From assembly GCF_003752595.1 (NCBI RefSeq), contig NZ_RKIJ01000015.1, positions 62,001 to 126,000 of the forward strand: a stretch of DNA of 64,000 bases. Reading direction: 5' to 3'. Each line of letters begins with the position of its first letter. Positions within the stretch are counted from its first letter, which is position 1. The translations under genes were made by a program, and so were the position numbers. This DNA is from Cellulomonas sp. PhB143 (GTDB taxonomy: Bacteria > Actinomycetota > Actinomycetes > Actinomycetales > Cellulomonadaceae). Shown one piece after another: positions 60,917-64,000 of the stretch. The notes under the pieces were generated by a model. The model had not been told where the DNA came from and did not search any database. It worked only from the letters and a program-made list of their open reading frames with translations.

Positions 60917-62305
60917 TCAGCCGATCCGCTCGCGTCGTCCGAGGATGCCCTGGGGCCGCACGAGAAGGACGAGGATGAGGATCAGGAGCGCGGTCGCGTA
61001 GCGCAGGTCGCTGGGCAGGACGAGGTTGGACAGCTCGACGACCATCCCGATCACGAGGGAGCCGATGAGGGCCCCGAACGCCGTGCCGAGACCGCCGAGC
61101 GTGACGGCGGCGAACATGAGCAGCAGGAGCTGCAGGCCCATCTGCCAGTTGAACGAGCCGAAGACCATCCCGAGCATCATCCCGCCGAGCCCCGCGAGGG
61201 TGGTCGCGAGGACCCAGACGATGCGGATGATCTTGTCGGGGTCGATCCCGGTCGCCGCGGCGAGCGCCGAGTTGTCGGAGACGGCGCGCGTGGCCTGGCC
61301 GATGCGCGTGCGGGTGAGGAACCACGCGACGCCGGCGAGCACGACGACCGAGATGATCATCGACACCCACGAGACGACCGTCAGCGTCACGGGACCGACG
61401 GTCCAGGAGCTCGGGTTGTTCGTCAGGATGCGCTGGGTGCCGGCCCCGATGAGCAGCTGGATGAGGAACTGCAGCGCGATCGAGAGGCCGATCGTCACGA
61501 TCATCAGCTGGACCGTGGGCGTCCCGCGGCGCCGCAGCGGGCGCCAGATCCCGGCGTCCTGCGCCCATCCCGTCGCGCCGCACACGGCGAGCGTGATGAT
61601 CGCGCCGAGCCAGATCGGCAGGCCCATGACGTTCATCGTCAGGTAGGCGAGCACGGCGCCGAGGGTGACCTGCTCGCCGTGCGAGAAGCTCGAGAGCTTC
61701 GTCGTGCCGTAGATGAGGCTCAGGCCGATCGACGCGAGGGCGAGCAGGAGCCCGAACCGCAGCCCGGACCCGATCTGCTGCCACACCTGGGCGGCCTGGA
61801 TGCCCCCGGACGACGACGCCTCGCTCTGCGACCCGGAGGACCCGCCGCTCCCGGGGCTCGCGCCGGGCGCGGGGGCGGCCTCGTCGCCGACCCGGAACGC
61901 CGCGCGTGACGTCGAGCCGAGCTGGGCGGTGACCTGGATCGAGCTCGCGGCGCCCTCGGCGAGGTGCGCGTCGGCGGGCAGCGTGCCCTCGTCGAGGGCG
62001 ATCGTGTAGGTGCCCACGGTCTTCGTCGCGACGGCGGGCAGGCCGTCCTCGGTCGTGGTGACCGTCTCGTCGAAGTCCTCCGGACCGGTGATCACGGCCT
62101 CGGCGCCGGCGACGTGCGCGTTGTCCTGGTCGAGGACGAGGACGGCGATGCACGAGGTCGAGCCGTCGGGCGTGCAGGTCTGGTCGGCGGCCGTCGTGGC
62201 CGCCAGCGCCGCGGGCGCCCCGACGACGGTCGTGGCCGCCGCGACGACGAGCGCCGCCGCCCATCGCCGTCGTCGCCGTGGGGTTCCGGCTCGTTCCGCT
62301 GTCAT
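60917..62305 (-). CDS. livH: LivH-type permease with an N-terminal secreted beta-domain fusion
   Basis: Predicted 462 residues, ~170 longer than E. coli LivH. Residues 1-36 look like a signal peptide (AAALVVAAATTVVGAPAALA). Residues ~37-135 form an exported beta-rich domain with paired Cys (CTPDGSTSCIAVLVLDQDNAHVAGAEAVITGPEDFDETVTT) resembling carboxypeptidase-regulatory/Ig-like folds, followed by a Gly/Ser linker. The permease begins near 175 (SGLRFGLLLALASIGLSLIYGTTKLSSFSHGEQVTLGA) and ends LLVRPQGILGRR. First gene of livHMGF, with GGAGGA 10 nt before ATG 62305. Confidence 0.88.
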   Translation of the reverse strand: MTAERAGTPRRRRRWAAALVVAAATTVVGAPAALAATTAADQTCTPDGSTSCIAVLVLDQDNAHVAGAEAVITGPEDFDETVTTTEDGLPAVATKTVGTYTIALDEGTLPADAHLAEGAASSIQVTAQLGSTSRAAFRVGDEAAPAPGASPGSGGSSGSQSEASSSGGIQAAQVWQQIGSGLRFGLLLALASIGLSLIYGTTKLSSFSHGEQVTLGAVLAYLTMNVMGLPIWLGAIITLAVCGATGWAQDAGIWRPLRRRGTPTVQLMIVTIGLSIALQFLIQLLIGAGTQRILTNNPSSWTVGPVTLTVVSWVSMIISVVVLAGVAWFLTRTRIGQATRAVSDNSALAAATGIDPDKIIRIVWVLATTLAGLGGMMLGMVFGSFNWQMGLQLLLLMFAAVTLGGLGTAFGALIGSLVIGMVVELSNLVLPSDLRYATALLILILVLLVRPQGILGRRERIG

Positions 62306-62642
62306 CGGCGGGGGTCCTCCGTGTCGGTGGTCCTCACGGGCGGGAGGCGGCCTGGTCCGGCCGCCGCCCCGTGGGTAGTGGGGACGGTAGGTGGAGCGTG
62401 TGTACGGGGTGTTACGCGTGTTTCGGGCATGTTCCTGTGACGTGCGTCATGCCGGCTCACGCCGGTGTGCCGGGAAGTGTAGCCCGCGTCACACCTGCCG
62501 TTTCCGGGCCTCCCGCGACGGCCGGTGCCGACGAGGCGGCGTCGCGCGGAATCGTCGCGGTCCGCCGCGGAGAACCGTTGCGCGATCGTGACTGGACGCC
62601 CGTTCGCTGCCCCCGCCCCGCCGGTGAGGCATGATCGCTGGC
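62306..62642. other. Intergenic region upstream of livHMGF and the PPOX-type gene
   Basis: A 337-bp divergent spacer with no convincing gene. It holds the palindrome TGACG-TG-CGTCA at 62438-62449, a plausible regulator site for livH, and an AT-richer patch near 62405-62440 where a livH promoter is likely. On the plus strand CATGAT (62630-62635) lies 7 nt before ATG 62643 and may be a leaderless -10 box. Confidence 0.45.
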
Positions 62643-63113
62643 ATGGCCACCAGCAACCAGGACGTCGCTCTCGGCGACGAGCAGTTCGTCGCGCTGACCA
62701 CCTACAAGCGGTCCGGCGACGGCGTCACGACCCCTGTCTGGGTGGCGCCCGCGCCGCGCGACCCGGGCACGCTCTACGTCGTCACGGGCGCGGCGACCGG
62801 GAAGGCCAAGCGGCTGCGCAACGGCTCGCGCGTGCGGATCCAGCCGTGCGGACGCACGGGGACGCTGCGCGGCGTGCCGGTCGAGGGGTCCGGCCGCATC
62901 GTGGCCGACGCGACGGAGCGCTCCGTCGCGGAGGCGGCGCTCCGCGGGAAGTACGGGTTCCAGTACCGGCTCTCCGGCCTCGCCACGCGGCTGCGCCGCA
63001 AGGGCGGAGGGCAGGTGTTCCTCGCCCTCGTGCCGGGGGAGCGGGCCGCCGACGGCGGGGCGCCCGACGCCGAGGCCCGCGATGCGGCGACCGGGTCGGG
63101 GGAGCAGGCGTGA
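62643..63113 (+). CDS. PPOX-class F420-dependent oxidoreductase-like protein
   Basis: Predicted 156 residues. LTTYKRSGDGVTTPVWVAP, LYVVTGAATGKAKRLRNGSRVRIQPCGRTGTLRG and AALRGKYGFQYRL match the split-barrel PPOX/F420 family (the TxxxxGxxxxxPVW opening is characteristic). Probable flavin or F420 enzyme of unknown substrate. ATG 62643 is chosen over ATG 62631 by homology to family starts. The stop overlaps the next gene (GTGA). Confidence 0.82.
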   Translation: MATSNQDVALGDEQFVALTTYKRSGDGVTTPVWVAPAPRDPGTLYVVTGAATGKAKRLRNGSRVRIQPCGRTGTLRGVPVEGSGRIVADATERSVAEAALRGKYGFQYRLSGLATRLRRKGGGQVFLALVPGERAADGGAPDAEARDAATGSGEQA

Positions 63114-63469
63114 GCGCCCCGGAGCCCGAGGACCTGGAGCGCGCGGGCTGGGTCGCGCTGTCCACCGACGGCGCCGCGGCCGCCGCCTACTACGGCGAGG
63201 TCCTCGACGCCGAGCCGACCTTCCTCCTGCCCGGCGGGCTGCGGCTCGACGACCGCGACGCGGTGATCGAGTCGATGGGCGGCGTGCCCTGGGAGGGGTA
63301 CGAGCTCTCCGACATCCGGCAGGTCGAGCTGGCGGACGACGTCGCCGTGGTCGCCTACGCGGTCGTCGCCACCCGCGCGGGGGCGACGTACAGCGCGCTG
63401 GTGTGCAGCACGTACGCGCGCCGCGACGGGCAGTGGCGGCTCGCGGTGCACCAGCAGACCCCGCGCTGA
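63110..63469 (+). CDS. NTF2-like (DUF4440-type) protein
   Basis: Predicted 119 residues from GTG 63110. LERAGWVALSTDGAAAAAYYGEVLDAEPTFLLPGGLRLDDRDAVIESM and SALVCSTYARRDGQWRLAVHQQTP match the NTF2-like cone fold of DUF4440. Function unknown. Coupled to the PPOX-type protein by a 4-nt overlap. Confidence 0.8.
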   Translation: MSAPEPEDLERAGWVALSTDGAAAAAYYGEVLDAEPTFLLPGGLRLDDRDAVIESMGGVPWEGYELSDIRQVELADDVAVVAYAVVATRAGATYSALVCSTYARRDGQWRLAVHQQTPR

Positions 63470-63544
63470 GGCGCCCCGCGCCGACGTCGCCCGGGCGGCC
63501 CCGCCGGTCTGGGGTGGCGCGTCGGTCGCACGTACGCTGACCGC

Positions 63545-64000
63545 ATGCCTGAAGCCTCGCCGTCCGCCCTCACGCCCCCGGTCGCCGACCGCCGCCCGAC
63601 CGCCCGCTCGCACCACGGGCACGAGGTCACCGACCCGTACGAGTGGCTGCGCGAGAAGGAGTCGCCGGACGTCGTCGCGCACCTCGAGGCCGAGAACGCC
63701 TACACGGAGCAGGAGACCGCGCACCTGGCCGGTCTGCGCGCCACGATCTTCGACGAGATCAAGGCCCGCACCCAGGAGACCGACCTGTCCGTCCCCGTGC
63801 GGGACGGCGCCTGGTGGTACTACGCGCGCACCGTGGAGGGCCAGCAGTACGCGATCCGCGCGCGGGCGCCGCTGGGCGGCGAGCCCGACGTCCCGCCGGT
63901 CCTCGTGCCGGGCGAGCCGGTGCCGGGCGAGCAGGTGCTGCTCGACGAGAACCTCGCGGCGCAGGGTCACGAGTTCTTCTCGCTCGGGTCGTTCGACGTC
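63545..64000 (+). CDS. ptrB: Oligopeptidase B (S9A prolyl oligopeptidase family), N-terminal part
   Basis: 152 codons are visible before the window ends. HHGHEVTDPYEWLREKESPDVVAHLEAENAYTEQETAHLAGLRATIFDEIKARTQETDLSVPVRDGAWWYYART is the classic N-terminus of oligopeptidase B, preceding the beta-propeller. The enzyme cuts small peptides after Lys and Arg in the cytosol. TACGCT (63533-63538) ends 6 nt before ATG 63545, so translation is probably leaderless. Confidence 0.9.
   Translation, partial: MPEASPSALTPPVADRRPTARSHHGHEVTDPYEWLREKESPDVVAHLEAENAYTEQETAHLAGLRATIFDEIKARTQETDLSVPVRDGAWWYYARTVEGQQYAIRARAPLGGEPDVPPVLVPGEPVPGEQVLLDENLAAQGHEFFSLGSFDV

Overview
This 64 kb window is a very GC-rich stretch of bacterial chromosome. 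Tightly packed genes, frequent GTG starts, 4-nt stop/start overlaps, LmeA-like and F420/deazaflavin-type enzymes, and many probable leaderless promoters (TANNNT followed by 6-7 nt and ATG or GTG) point to the Actinomycetota. The overall content best fits Micrococcales (Cellulomonas/Cellulosimicrobium-like). That placement is inference. I see no rRNA, tRNA, CRISPR array, prophage or complete insertion sequence.

Layout. 1-5 kb: end of a GH127-type arabinofuranosidase, an NCS1 permease plus hydantoin-racemase-family enzyme, and a GH2 glycosidase broken by a one-base frameshift. 5-15 kb: App1-type phosphatase, a molybdopterin oxidoreductase with its flavin reductase, serine dehydratase, a remnant of an FtsX-type permease, 3-methyladenine glycosylase, short-chain dehydrogenases, an FAD oxidoreductase and an acyl-CoA ligase. 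15-25 kb: secreted phytase-like protein, PspC protein, tyrosine phosphatase, an ArsR-SRPBCC-DinB operon with a striking operator, and HrpA. 25-30 kb: three envelope proteins rich in helix/coiled coil, one carrying a VanY-type peptidase. 30-36 kb: STAS protein, SbcCD, HNH nuclease and family-5 uracil-DNA glycosylase. 36-45 kb: F420 oxidoreductase, LmeA-like protein, AlkZ-like winged-helix protein, a MerR/aldo-keto reductase pair, alditol oxidase and a divergent G6PDH. 45-51 kb: MetP-MetS type importer and a polar amino-acid ABC transporter. 51-56 kb: CspA and a large Dna2-like nuclease-helicase. 56-62 kb: a branched-chain amino-acid ABC system. 62-64 kb: PPOX-type and NTF2-like proteins and the start of oligopeptidase B.

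The most unusual layer is non-coding. Four copies of a ~65-bp palindrome (outer arms CGCCGAGAnGTCGAATTC, variable but self-complementary centres) sit just after genes. A different palindrome array lies at 18.84-18.96 kb. A third, 50-bp palindrome is inserted in frame inside hrpA. All three begin with CGCCGA and carry C-rich inner arms, suggesting one superfamily of palindromic elements with different arm sequences. A second regulatory theme is a TGTCGG-type element exactly 8 nt before a TANNNT -10 box, matching the known PafBC/RecA-independent DNA-damage promoter, ahead of sbcDC and the nuclease-helicase, with weaker versions ahead of metP and ybaK. A perfect double operator covers the leaderless arsR promoter, and a canonical 19-bp-spacer MerR promoter drives the aldo-keto reductase.
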